Below are positions 39,276-46,995 of a stretch of 64,000 nucleotides of DNA, piece by piece. The notes below the pieces were generated by a model. The model was not told the DNA's origin. It ran no database searches and saw only the letters and a program-made list of their open reading frames with translations. Location of the stretch: the NCBI RefSeq assembly GCF_030418165.1, contig NZ_JAUHTQ010000004.1:62001-126000 (forward strand), in the 5' to 3' direction. The stretch's first letter is position 1, and every line of letters starts with the position of its first letter. A program made the translations under genes and the position numbers. The DNA comes from Ureibacillus aquaedulcis. Lineage in GTDB: Bacteria; Bacillota; Bacilli; Bacillales_A; Planococcaceae.

Positions 39276-39539
39276 ATGAGAGATTACAAGCAAATTGAGA
39301 AGACTGAAATAGATTACAAACTATCGTCTATTACATGTAATAAGTGTGGAACTACTCATACTTTTAAAAGCGAGAACCAATTTACAGAATGGCAAGAAGA
39401 GACTTTCCAGTCCTTTGACTTTACTTTCGGTTATGGAAGCAAATTCGATGAAGAACATTGGAAGTTTGATTTATGTGAAGATTGCTTGGAAGAATTAGTT
39501 GATTCTTTTGTACATAAACCAGAAGGGTACAGAAAATAA
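39276..39539 (+). CDS. Small zinc-ribbon-like protein
   Basis: An 87-residue protein with two CxxC pairs, TCNKCGTTH (about 21-29) and LCEDCLEEL (about 66-74), separated by an acidic, aromatic stretch. The pairs could bind one zinc as a ribbon. AAAGGAG precedes ATG 39276. Proteins of this shape are common in Firmicute phages and satellites, but no function can be given. Confidence 0.6.
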   Translation: MRDYKQIEKTEIDYKLSSITCNKCGTTHTFKSENQFTEWQEETFQSFDFTFGYGSKFDEEHWKFDLCEDCLEELVDSFVHKPEGYRK

Positions 39540-39559
39540 GGTTAGAGAGGAGCATAAAA

Positions 39560-39844
39560 ATGAACAAAGAAGAAGAACTTACTGAACTTATTATAAAAAA
39601 GCTTACAGAAATGAATGAAGAATTTAAAGACTTTGCTAACGATGTTGATAAATCTTTTAGTAAAATTCAAAATCGATTTGATTTGCTTGATGAACGATTT
39701 GATTCGCTTGAAGTTAAGTTAACTAAGCCAACTGAAAATATAACTGTATCAAACAAGAATTTCAACGATGAATATGATTCTCTTGAAAGAAGAATTACCA
39801 AAGTAGAAGAGAAGATTAGAGAGATTAAGAAATCTCGAAAATAA
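39560..39844 (+). CDS. Coiled-coil protein, unknown
   Basis: A 94-residue, strongly charged protein predicted almost wholly helical, with heptad patterns in FSKIQNRFDLLDERFDSLEV and in DSLERRITKVEEKIREIKKS. GAGAGGAG lies upstream of ATG 39560. It may oligomerise. No family is recognised. Confidence 0.55.
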   Translation: MNKEEELTELIIKKLTEMNEEFKDFANDVDKSFSKIQNRFDLLDERFDSLEVKLTKPTENITVSNKNFNDEYDSLERRITKVEEKIREIKKSRK

Positions 39845-39856
39845 TTTGTATTTTGC

Positions 39857-39884
39857 TTTACATTTTGTTTCCTCGAGATAAAAC
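39857..39884 (+). promoter_or_regulatory. Shared element promoter, copy 1
   Basis: TTTACA (39857-39862), 16 bases ending CTCGAGA, then TAAAAC (39879-39884) align with three other promoters in the element. This is the weakest copy at the -10. It drives the 39924 gene. Confidence 0.5.
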
Positions 39885-39923
39885 CTCTGTGTAATATAAA
39901 ACAAATTTACGGAGGTCATTAAA

Positions 39924-40310
39924 ATGACAAAAACAACTACTATTCAAATTTCAGTCTATGATTGGTATCTAAAGCATGAATATATCTATGAAACTCAAAT
40001 TGGAAGTGTTGAAGATTTGATTTCTCTTTCCAGTCAGTTTAATAAGAAGGTAAAGTATAAAAAACCGACGGATATAAATTGGTATTATAGCAAAACAATG
40101 ATTAAACGACTATTTAAGAAAGAGATCGCTTCTGCAGAGTATCCCGAAGTAAAACTTGTAGCTACAAATGATTTAAACAAACTGATAGAGGAACGGCATC
40201 AAGAAAAATTGAAGAAGGAAAAGGAACGATTAGAGTACGAAAAAATGATGCTCGAATTTGAAGAGAGAAAGTATCAAATGGAAGTCAGCAGTAGAAATTT
40301 AATATTTTAA
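39924..40310 (+). CDS. Element protein with C-terminal coiled coil, unknown
   Basis: A 128-residue protein with a mixed N-terminal domain (TTTIQISVYDWYLKHEYIYE) and a long charged helix at the end (ERHQEKLKKEKERLEYEKMM). It has its own promoter, ribosome site (GGAGGTC) and terminator, so it is a single-gene unit. No family recognised. Confidence 0.55.
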   Translation: MTKTTTIQISVYDWYLKHEYIYETQIGSVEDLISLSSQFNKKVKYKKPTDINWYYSKTMIKRLFKKEIASAEYPEVKLVATNDLNKLIEERHQEKLKKEKERLEYEKMMLEFEERKYQMEVSSRNLIF

Positions 40311-40314
40311 TTGG

Positions 40315-40341
40315 TCGAGCTTAATGCTCGGCTTTTTCTTT
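40315..40341 (+). terminator. Terminator between element genes
   Basis: CGAGC pairs with GCTCG across a short TTAAT loop just after the 39924 gene, then GCTTTTTCTTTT. It separates this unit from the helicase promoter. Confidence 0.7.
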
Positions 40342-40349
40342 TATATTGA

Positions 40350-40377
40350 TTTACGTTCAATTTTCTCCAGATATAAA
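40350..40377 (+). promoter_or_regulatory. Shared element promoter, copy 2 (helicase gene)
   Basis: TTTACG (40350-40355), a 16-base spacer ending CTCCAGA, then TATAAA (40372-40377). The core and the bases downstream (CAATAAGTAA) match copy 3. The leader also has CTCCAGATAT able to pair with ATATCTAGGAG over the ribosome site of the helicase gene, so translation may be restrained. Confidence 0.6.
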
Positions 40378-40411
40378 CAATAAGTAACAATATATCTAGG
40401 AGGAATTTATT

Positions 40412-41893
40412 ATGGAGAATAAACAATATGTAAGTGAAGTAATAACAACTGATGTTATTGATAAATTGGAAAATGGAAAGAATTATTTAATTGGTTCAGA
40501 AATGAGCAGTGGGAAAAACTACTGGGCTCGACATGTCTTACTTCCATATGCCTTGGATACTAAAAAGAGAACATTATTCTTATCACATCGTACTCAAAGT
40601 TTAAAACAACAACAAAGCTACCTTGAAGATTATAGATTAGAACGTGAACGACAATTTTTAGGTGGTATGTATGAATTAAAAACGTACCAATCATTTCAGA
40701 ATATGATTAAGAGACGTGACCCAATTCTAAAAACATTTGATTATATAGTTTGTGATGAAGCTCATTATTTTGTTTCCGATAGTGCCTTCAATACAAAAAC
40801 AGAATTGTCATTCAATTACTTAAACGAAAATACTGATGCAGTAAAAATATTTATGACGGCTACTTCTGATGGGCTATTTTATCTTCCGTGGAAAAACAAA
40901 TTTGAAGTTTTGAAGGAAGCAAATTTTTATAACAATTCAGTAAAAGATTTATATCGATATGAAAAAGATGAAACTGTCTTGTCAGTAATCTCTAATGAAG
41001 TTGAAAATGATAATAAGGTTCTTATGTTTCATAATTCAGTTGAAACTATTGCAGAATTCAATATTGGTAATAGTAAAATCTTACATGCTGGAAATCGTGA
41101 AAATTCATCAGAGTTCAAACAAATTGCTGAATCTCAACAATTTGAATGTGATATATTGAATACAACAAAACTATTGACCGAAGGTACTGAAATTAAAGAT
41201 GATTCGGTTGAAACAGTTGTTATTCATGGTATCAGTGATATTGATACATTTGTTCAAGCTACGGCACGTGTCAGAAATCAGAAAGTAAATGTTTACTACA
41301 AACGTATTTCCAAAAAGTCTATCCAAGCTAAACTTCGTTATCTTGAGAAACAGCTCCATTATTACGATGAATTTGATCGTCTTGGTGAAATTGAATTTAT
41401 TAAAGAATATGGAATTGATGTAATTGGAAAGTCAATGAAGGCCTTCTATTTGGACACAGTAATAGACCCAGAAAGTAATCAAGAATATACCCGGCTGAAG
41501 GTTCATCAGACAGGGCTTGCTTATCTTTGTTACCAAGAAGAAGTGTATTCATTTATGAATGAATTGGGATTTGAAGCTTTCTTCGATAAATATTTCCCGA
41601 ATATTCAGTTCTATGATTTGGAACTGTTGAAAAGAGAAAACTGTATAAAGCTTGATATTATTGATAATTACAGTAACAAAAAAATCTTCAGGGACCAACA
41701 ACAAGAACTAGTCAATGTTATCTGTAGTAAGTATGGATTACGTGGCAAAAACGGTTCAACTAAAGTCGGTATGAAAACTATCAACTCATTCTTTGAGGAA
41801 AATAATATTCCATATGTTATTGAAAGTAAGAAAGATAATACAAGAGATTCTGAAACTTACGGTAAAAGATATTGGATTCTTAATAATAATTGA
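40412..41893 (+). CDS. DEAH-box superfamily 2 helicase
   Basis: A 493-residue ATPase with Walker A GSEMSSGKN (28-36), the DEAH box VCDEAHYF (113-120), motif III FMTAT (147-151), and a motif VI-like QATARVRN near residue 282. The C-terminal 180 residues are unassigned. Such helicases occur in replication modules of phages and satellites, where some bind the origin. Here it probably unwinds element DNA together with the initiator protein. Confidence 0.75.
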   Translation: MENKQYVSEVITTDVIDKLENGKNYLIGSEMSSGKNYWARHVLLPYALDTKKRTLFLSHRTQSLKQQQSYLEDYRLERERQFLGGMYELKTYQSFQNMIKRRDPILKTFDYIVCDEAHYFVSDSAFNTKTELSFNYLNENTDAVKIFMTATSDGLFYLPWKNKFEVLKEANFYNNSVKDLYRYEKDETVLSVISNEVENDNKVLMFHNSVETIAEFNIGNSKILHAGNRENSSEFKQIAESQQFECDILNTTKLLTEGTEIKDDSVETVVIHGISDIDTFVQATARVRNQKVNVYYKRISKKSIQAKLRYLEKQLHYYDEFDRLGEIEFIKEYGIDVIGKSMKAFYLDTVIDPESNQEYTRLKVHQTGLAYLCYQEEVYSFMNELGFEAFFDKYFPNIQFYDLELLKRENCIKLDIIDNYSNKKIFRDQQQELVNVICSKYGLRGKNGSTKVGMKTINSFFEENNIPYVIESKKDNTRDSETYGKRYWILNNN

Positions 41894-41952
41894 AACCAAA
41901 AAAGTTATATGACTTATTTAATATAGTAAGGTAACATATTTGGTTTAATCTT

Positions 41953-41986
41953 AAAGGACAGCAAATTAAAGCTGTTCTTTTTTTAT
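41953..41986 (+). terminator. Terminator after the helicase gene
   Basis: AAAGGACAGC pairs with GCTGTTCTTT across AAATTAAA, followed by a T-run, 60 bases after the helicase stop and directly before promoter copy 3. Confidence 0.85.
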
Positions 41987-41993
41987 GCTCTCA

Positions 41994-42021
41994 TTTACGT
42001 TTCAGTTCTTTCAGATATAAA
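41994..42021 (+). promoter_or_regulatory. Shared element promoter, copy 3
   Basis: TTTACG (41994-41999), a 16-base spacer ending TTTCAGA, then TATAAA (42016-42021), followed by TAGAAAGTAA. It is nearly the same as copy 2 and drives the 42060 gene. Confidence 0.6.
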
Positions 42022-42059
42022 TAGAAAGTAATTAAAATAAAAGATTTGGGGGAAATATT

Positions 42060-42479
42060 ATGGAGCATCCAATAAATGAACAAATTCGTAAGCAAGTTGA
42101 AGACATTGAAAAAATTAAAGAAGAACTGGCATTTCTTAAAGAACGATACCCTCGAAGATCGTTTGAAGGATATTCTGAACTCTTCGTTTTTAATGGAGTT
42201 TCTAAAGGCGATATACCAGCACCACATTCTCGACCAGTTTATATTCTTAATAAAGAATTACAAATTATTGCTAGAGTTGAAGAAATTCATTTGGTGGGTC
42301 CATGGATTTCTAAAAAAAAATATTGGTTCAAAGCACCTGGACGGTCTACAATTTATGAATACATCAAGCGAAAGCTGTTGTATAAGGAACAACTTTATTT
42401 TGTTGAAGTTAGTAAGTATGAGGAATTTATGAAATATAAAAAATTTAGTTTTTTTAAAAACAATTGTCCCGGAAGATAG
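42060..42479 (+). CDS. Element protein, unknown
   Basis: A 139-residue protein with a short N-terminal helix (IRKQVEDIEKIKEELAFLKE) and a beta-rich middle (SRPVYILNKELQIIARVEEI, VGPWISKKKYWFKAPG). It ends basic and aromatic. TGGGGGAA precedes ATG 42060. Not recognised. It is transcribed alone from a promoter shared with the helicase gene. Confidence 0.55.
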   Translation: MEHPINEQIRKQVEDIEKIKEELAFLKERYPRRSFEGYSELFVFNGVSKGDIPAPHSRPVYILNKELQIIARVEEIHLVGPWISKKKYWFKAPGRSTIYEYIKRKLLYKEQLYFVEVSKYEEFMKYKKFSFFKNNCPGR

Positions 42480-42838
42480 ATCTGAACGTTGTTTTGTTAT
42501 ATATAAATATGTAGAGCTCTATAAGCTCTTACTTCCTCGCTTGATTTGGTTGGTTGTTTACTTGTAAGTTTAATGTTCATTAGAATGGCAGTTTCATTTC
42601 TGTCACGAAGATCGAGGTTACTCCTATACCTTGGTCTTCCTTCATTTGTTTAATATTTATAGATAATCAAGAAATTTGCTGCTATCAGCAGTTACTAAAA
42701 TAATTATCATTACAGAATAGTTTTTTCCTGTTATTTTTTCTTGTGTGGGCGTGCTCGATTATGGGTACGCTTTTTTATTTTTTATACTATTTTTGCTTCG
42801 TCGAGCAAAAGAAATATTTTTTATTGAGGTGAAAGAAT
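42480..42838 (+). other. Structured leader upstream of the capsid gene
   Basis: No gene is seen in 359 bases. AGAGCT/AAGCTCT form a small hairpin near 42513-42529. An 11-bp RNA stem with two G-U pairs joins GAAGATCGAGG (42607-42617) to CCTTGGTCTTC (42629-42639) and is not followed by T residues, so it is not a terminator. CTGC/GCAG pair near 42681. GCGTGC/GTACGC with one mismatch then a T-run (42748-42781) is terminator-like. The region could be a regulated leader or a packaging site. Confidence 0.45.
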
Positions 42839-44350
42839 TTGAGAATGGAACTCCGTGTTCAATCTGTTGAATTAACTTCGAATGAAGATGGTTCGATGAC
42901 GGTTTCTGGATATGTGAATAAAACTAATCAATTTAGTAATGTACTAGGAACAACAAAAAAATTCAAAGAAAAAATCGCAAAAGGCGCTTTTCATAGAGCG
43001 ATTCAAAATGCTCAAAAAGATATTGATTTTTTAGCAGAGCATAATAATAAAAAAATTCTTGCATCCACTCGTAATGGTTCATTAGAGCTTCGGGAGGATG
43101 ACAAGGGTTTATTTATGTCTGCAACTATTGCTCCAACTTCATGGGGCAAGGATTACTACGAGTTGATTAAATGTGGTATTTTGAAAAACATGTCTTTTGG
43201 TTTCCGAACTGTCAAAGACAACTGGAGAAATATTAGTCCAGGTCTTTTCGAAAGAACTATTGAAGAGCTTGAATTGTTTGAGGTTTCAGTTGTTCGAGAT
43301 CCAGCTTATAGTAATAGCACTATTGCAGCAAGAGGAATTGATCTAGTTGAAAAAGTCGTTCCTTTAAACATACAAAATGAAAAGAAAGAGGAGAACAAAA
43401 ATATTATGAAGACAGAATATCGTTATAACATTGCAGTTAAAGAAACAGAGGAAGAAACAGAAATTCGGGAGTTTAATAACGGATTGCGAAACCTTCAAAT
43501 GACAAGTGGTAGTTCGTCAGTTATTCCAGAAACAGTTGCAAATATGATTGTTAAGAAGCTAGAAGAAACATCATCAATCTTCTCGCAGGCAAGAAAAATT
43601 CCATCAGTAAATGGAACTGTTAAAATTCCGAGAGAAACAGTAGTAGGTATCGGCTCATTTGTAGGTGAAGGCAAAAGTTTGATTGAAGAAGCTTTTAGCT
43701 TAGGAGAAGTGAAATTGCAGCAAAAGAGAGTTGGAGCCTTCGTTTCAGCAACGCAACAACTGTTAAATGATTCTGCAATTAATATGGCAGACTATATTTC
43801 ATCTTTACTGGCCACTCGTACTTACAAAGCAATTGAAAAATCGATGCTAAAAGGAACGGATGAAGACGAGTTTTCAGGTATTGTTCCTAATGAAGAAGTG
43901 TTTGAACATACTTTATCAGTGGGAGCTTCTGATCAAGAATTGTTAGATAAATTGTTAGATATGACGTTAACTATACATCCAGAATATTTACAGGGTTCTC
44001 AATTTATCTTGTCTCGATCTTTCTTTAATAGAGTATCAAAATTAAAAGATGCAGCCGGGAAATTTTATCTCCAAAACGGAATGAATAATGGAACAATCAA
44101 TTATTTACTGTTTGGATTACAAGTAGTAGTTACTGATAGTTTAGATGCTGGTGATGTAGGAGAAGTTCCTTGTATTGTCGCGAATATTCAAGCTTCGTAT
44201 GCTGTAATGATCAAGAAGAGTCCCACTATTACTATAGTACAGGATACGGATAGTGCCCTAAGAGGAACTGTCGGATTCTTATTTGATAGCTACTTAGATG
44301 GGGTGGTATATAACCCAGACGCTATAGCGAAGTTAACAATAGTTGCTTAA
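42839..44350 (+). CDS. Prohead protease-major capsid protein fusion (HK97 type)
   Basis: A 503-residue fusion. Residues 1-165 match the S78 prohead protease: GYVNKTNQFSNVLG near the start, His68 (FLAEHNNKK), Ser119 (LKNMSFGFRTV) and the acidic region LELFEVSVVRDPAYS. From about 205 onward it is an HK97-type capsid: SGSSSVIPETVANMIV, ARKIPSVNGTVKIPRE, then GFLFDSYLDGVVYNPDA at the end. The charged linker at about 170-200 is where self-cleavage would be expected. The start is TTG after GAGGTGA. It is the only virion gene in the element; no portal or terminase adjoins it. In known satellites a lone capsid homologue redirects helper-phage capsid size. Confidence 0.85.
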   Translation: MRMELRVQSVELTSNEDGSMTVSGYVNKTNQFSNVLGTTKKFKEKIAKGAFHRAIQNAQKDIDFLAEHNNKKILASTRNGSLELREDDKGLFMSATIAPTSWGKDYYELIKCGILKNMSFGFRTVKDNWRNISPGLFERTIEELELFEVSVVRDPAYSNSTIAARGIDLVEKVVPLNIQNEKKEENKNIMKTEYRYNIAVKETEEETEIREFNNGLRNLQMTSGSSSVIPETVANMIVKKLEETSSIFSQARKIPSVNGTVKIPRETVVGIGSFVGEGKSLIEEAFSLGEVKLQQKRVGAFVSATQQLLNDSAINMADYISSLLATRTYKAIEKSMLKGTDEDEFSGIVPNEEVFEHTLSVGASDQELLDKLLDMTLTIHPEYLQGSQFILSRSFFNRVSKLKDAAGKFYLQNGMNNGTINYLLFGLQVVVTDSLDAGDVGEVPCIVANIQASYAVMIKKSPTITIVQDTDSALRGTVGFLFDSYLDGVVYNPDAIAKLTIVA

Positions 44351-44384
44351 TTAAAACTAATTATGTGAACTATTTAATAAATGC

Positions 44385-44424
44385 AGACGAGACTAAGTTT
44401 AAGATGCTTGGTCTTGTCTATTTT
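44385..44424 (+). terminator. Hairpin after the capsid gene
   Basis: AGACGAGACTAAG (44385-44397) pairs with CTTGGTCTTGTCT (44407-44419) using two G-U pairs, followed by ATTTT. The T-run is short, so termination may be partial. Confidence 0.6.
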
Positions 44425-44444
44425 AAAAGAAGGGAAGTCAGCAG

Positions 44445-44687
44445 ATGGAAAGTCAAGAACCTAGAATGAAAGAGAAATTAGAACACTTAAATGCAATTAG
44501 AGACGAATTAAAAAAGGATGATTTCAATTTTCTGTGTGCAACCGTCATTGCTCAAGAATATATATCTAGCTGTAATTTTCAAGGGATTAAACGCAATAGG
44601 CAAAACATTCTCAATAAAGTCAATGCAGAATTAAAATCAATTGGATGTGATTCAGTAAGCTATGGGTTTCTACGTAAGCTTTGTTAG
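44445..44687 (+). CDS. Small helical protein, unknown
   Basis: An 80-residue protein, MESQEPRMKEKLEHLNAIRD..., with Cys residues at about 30 and 43 and a basic C-terminal half. AAGGGA lies upstream. It follows the capsid gene in the usual place of a head-completion or packaging accessory gene, but there is no sequence support for that. Not recognised. Confidence 0.45.
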   Translation: MESQEPRMKEKLEHLNAIRDELKKDDFNFLCATVIAQEYISSCNFQGIKRNRQNILNKVNAELKSIGCDSVSYGFLRKLC

Positions 44688-44839
44688 ATATTTATAAAGT
44701 ATCGCCTTACCTTGAAATAAAAAAACTGTCGGAGAACAGAGATAAACGGGAGAGAGCTATTCACACACAAGGACCCAAAACGAATTTTGGAAGCAAAGAT
44801 GTTTTGGTAAAAATGTTAAGTATTGTAAGGGGGGAAACT

Positions 44840-44986
44840 ATGATTAAGCTTTATAATTTCATATATAAAAGAAAGTTTATAAAAGTTTTTGCTTCGTCAT
44901 TTCATGAAGCTGAAATAATTGCACAGGAGATATTTAATGAATTAGATACACTTGAAGAACAAGAAGAAAACGAAGAAAAAGATTAG
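44840..44986 (+). CDS. Small acidic-tailed protein, unknown
   Basis: A 49-residue protein (MIKLYNFIYKRKFIKVFASS, then EAEIIAQEIF and an acidic tail). ATG 44840 has a strong AAGGGGGG ribosome site six bases upstream and is preferred. The frame is open back to TTG 44681, overlapping the previous gene, so a longer 101-residue form is possible. Not recognised. Confidence 0.45.
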   Translation: MIKLYNFIYKRKFIKVFASSFHEAEIIAQEIFNELDTLEEQEENEEKD

Positions 44987-45227
44987 GCCCTTGATTTGTC
45001 ATTTAATATGATTAGTTGAGGGCTACTTATTTTTTTATTTTGTAAAGAGCTATAGTATAAATGAATTTTATGGAAAGAATCTTCTCAACCACTGTTATAT
45101 TAAAAAAGAAGAGACACATATCAGGTGTACGTGATATTTTAAAAAATTCATATTATGGATAAAAATGTAATGTTAAGTTAAAATAAATATAAAAATATTC
45201 TTGGTATAGAACAAAGAGGAGTCAAAT

Positions 45228-46529
45228 ATGAGTCGTTATTTAGATGATTTACGAAAAGATTATCACGATGGTAATGTGGTTCCCTTTATCGGAGCAGGTC
45301 TGTCTGAACCGTTTAAAGTACCATCATGGGGCAAATTAATTGAATATTTAACCGAAAAACATGCTATAGAGGATTTAGCGTGGATAAAGAAAGCAGTTGA
45401 AACTGATTTAAAGAATTATGACTACTGGGGGGCAATTGATATGTTAAAAAAATATGCCCTTGAAGAGGAAGATGTTCAAGAAGAAATAGTAGATCTTATC
45501 ATGGAAAAACAAATAAATCTAGATGAAAATTCAATGCATAACTATTATGATCTTAGTTTAATGAATTTCAATTTGTATTTAACTACTAACTATGAAAATC
45601 TATTACAAAAGTACTTGAACTTTGACTTACAACCAATTCTTCTAAAAGATATTAATTTTAACACTCAAAAATTATTTGCGCAAAATAGAGTATGTCACCT
45701 TCATGGAGTTATTTCAAATTCAGGCTCTATTGTAATTAGCAGAGAAAGTTATAAAGAATTATATAATAATAAAAAATATGATGATTTATTAAGATTAGTA
45801 ACTGGTAATAAAAAGTTACTGTTTATGGGTTTTTCTTTTAATGACCAATTTATTAAAACGTTAATAAAAGAACATCGAGAATCATTTAAAGGAGTACATT
45901 ATATTCTTTTAAATAATCCTACTGAAGAAACAATTAAGGAATTTAGAACTTACGGATTACGTACCATTTCTTACAATACAGAGGAATCTAATCATCCTAA
46001 TGAAATAAGAAAAATTCTTAACCAAATTTCTCAACCATTAAAAAAAAAGAGTAATAATGATGAAGAAGAAAGACCAAAATCATCAATTATAATGGGGGCA
46101 GGCTTGAAATCTTTTAAAAAAAACTTTGAAGACAACTTATTCTTTAAAAAATTAAAATTAGAAGATATTAATCCTGATTTAATAGATTTAAGTTCCGTTT
46201 TCTATGTTGCAGCAGAGTCATATATTCGAGAATTCAAGAAAATAGGGATGCCAATAGAAATTATAGATTCACTATTAGGACAAGTTTTTATGGAGTACCA
46301 AGATAAATATAGTGATACTTATAAAATACATGGGAATAGTGAAGAATTTTTAAATGTTGTTCATAAAAGTTTGGAAGGAATTGACTTTGGACGACTGAAT
46401 AAGGCATTAAAAGATAATACATCTAATAAACATGAAAATAGAGGTTTTATACATATTCTAGCTGATGATGAAAATGAGGAAATTTGGTGGGGGGAGGAAC
46501 GGTTTAATGATACAAAAACAAGAATCTAA
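45228..46529 (+). CDS. SIR2-domain effector, first gene of an ABC-three-component-like defence cassette
   Basis: A 433-residue protein. The N-terminal 260 residues are a SIR2-like NAD-binding domain: IGAGLSEPFK (21-30), LTTNYENLL (118-126), CHLHG with His159, SRESY (171-175) and FMGFSFND (199-206). Such domains in defence systems degrade NAD to stop phage growth. Residues 280-433 are a separate domain of unknown fold, expected to be the adaptor that binds the partner ATPase. AAAGAGGAG precedes ATG 45228. It is cotranscribed with the next two genes and is markedly AT-rich. Confidence 0.8.
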   Translation: MSRYLDDLRKDYHDGNVVPFIGAGLSEPFKVPSWGKLIEYLTEKHAIEDLAWIKKAVETDLKNYDYWGAIDMLKKYALEEEDVQEEIVDLIMEKQINLDENSMHNYYDLSLMNFNLYLTTNYENLLQKYLNFDLQPILLKDINFNTQKLFAQNRVCHLHGVISNSGSIVISRESYKELYNNKKYDDLLRLVTGNKKLLFMGFSFNDQFIKTLIKEHRESFKGVHYILLNNPTEETIKEFRTYGLRTISYNTEESNHPNEIRKILNQISQPLKKKSNNDEEERPKSSIIMGAGLKSFKKNFEDNLFFKKLKLEDINPDLIDLSSVFYVAAESYIREFKKIGMPIEIIDSLLGQVFMEYQDKYSDTYKIHGNSEEFLNVVHKSLEGIDFGRLNKALKDNTSNKHENRGFIHILADDENEEIWWGEERFNDTKTRI

Positions 46530-46995
46530 TTATTCCACTCCTACATCAATACAAATATTATTTAATAATCAGAAATTAGAAATAATGAAGGTACTATGTT
46601 TATTGAATGCATTATCAAGTCAAAATAATAAACAGAGAAAAGTAGAAGAAATATTGTTTTACTATAGCATAGTGAATTTTGAATTAGACTATCTATTTAG
46701 AGAAAAGCAAAAGAGTGAAAAGGACATTTTTCCATCATCAAATCAATATTTTCGATTTCAAACAAAAATTAATGAAATATTGTTATTAATGTCGAGTTTG
46801 AAATTTATCGAGGTGAAAGGGAAAATATCCAATAAATTAGATGATTTAAAAGTAAAATTACTAAAAGACGGTAGAGTTTTTTTTGTAGATAATTCATCAG
46901 ATTATCTTAAAGCTCTTTATGAAAATTATATTATTGCATTCAATTCAATAAATTATTCTATGGAAAATGTAAAAATAATAAAGGAGGGATACTAG
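46507..46995 (+). CDS. Middle component of the ABC-three-component-like cassette
   Basis: A 162-residue mostly helical protein (MIQKQESNYSTPTSIQILFN...) overlapping the SIR2 gene by 23 bases and ending one base into the ATPase gene. ATG 46507 has GGGGGGAGGAA just upstream and is preferred over an open frame from 46465. Size and position fit the small middle component of ABC-three-component systems, placed between effector and ATPase. Sequence alone gives no family. Confidence 0.6.
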   Translation: MIQKQESNYSTPTSIQILFNNQKLEIMKVLCLLNALSSQNNKQRKVEEILFYYSIVNFELDYLFREKQKSEKDIFPSSNQYFRFQTKINEILLLMSSLKFIEVKGKISNKLDDLKVKLLKDGRVFFVDNSSDYLKALYENYIIAFNSINYSMENVKIIKEGY

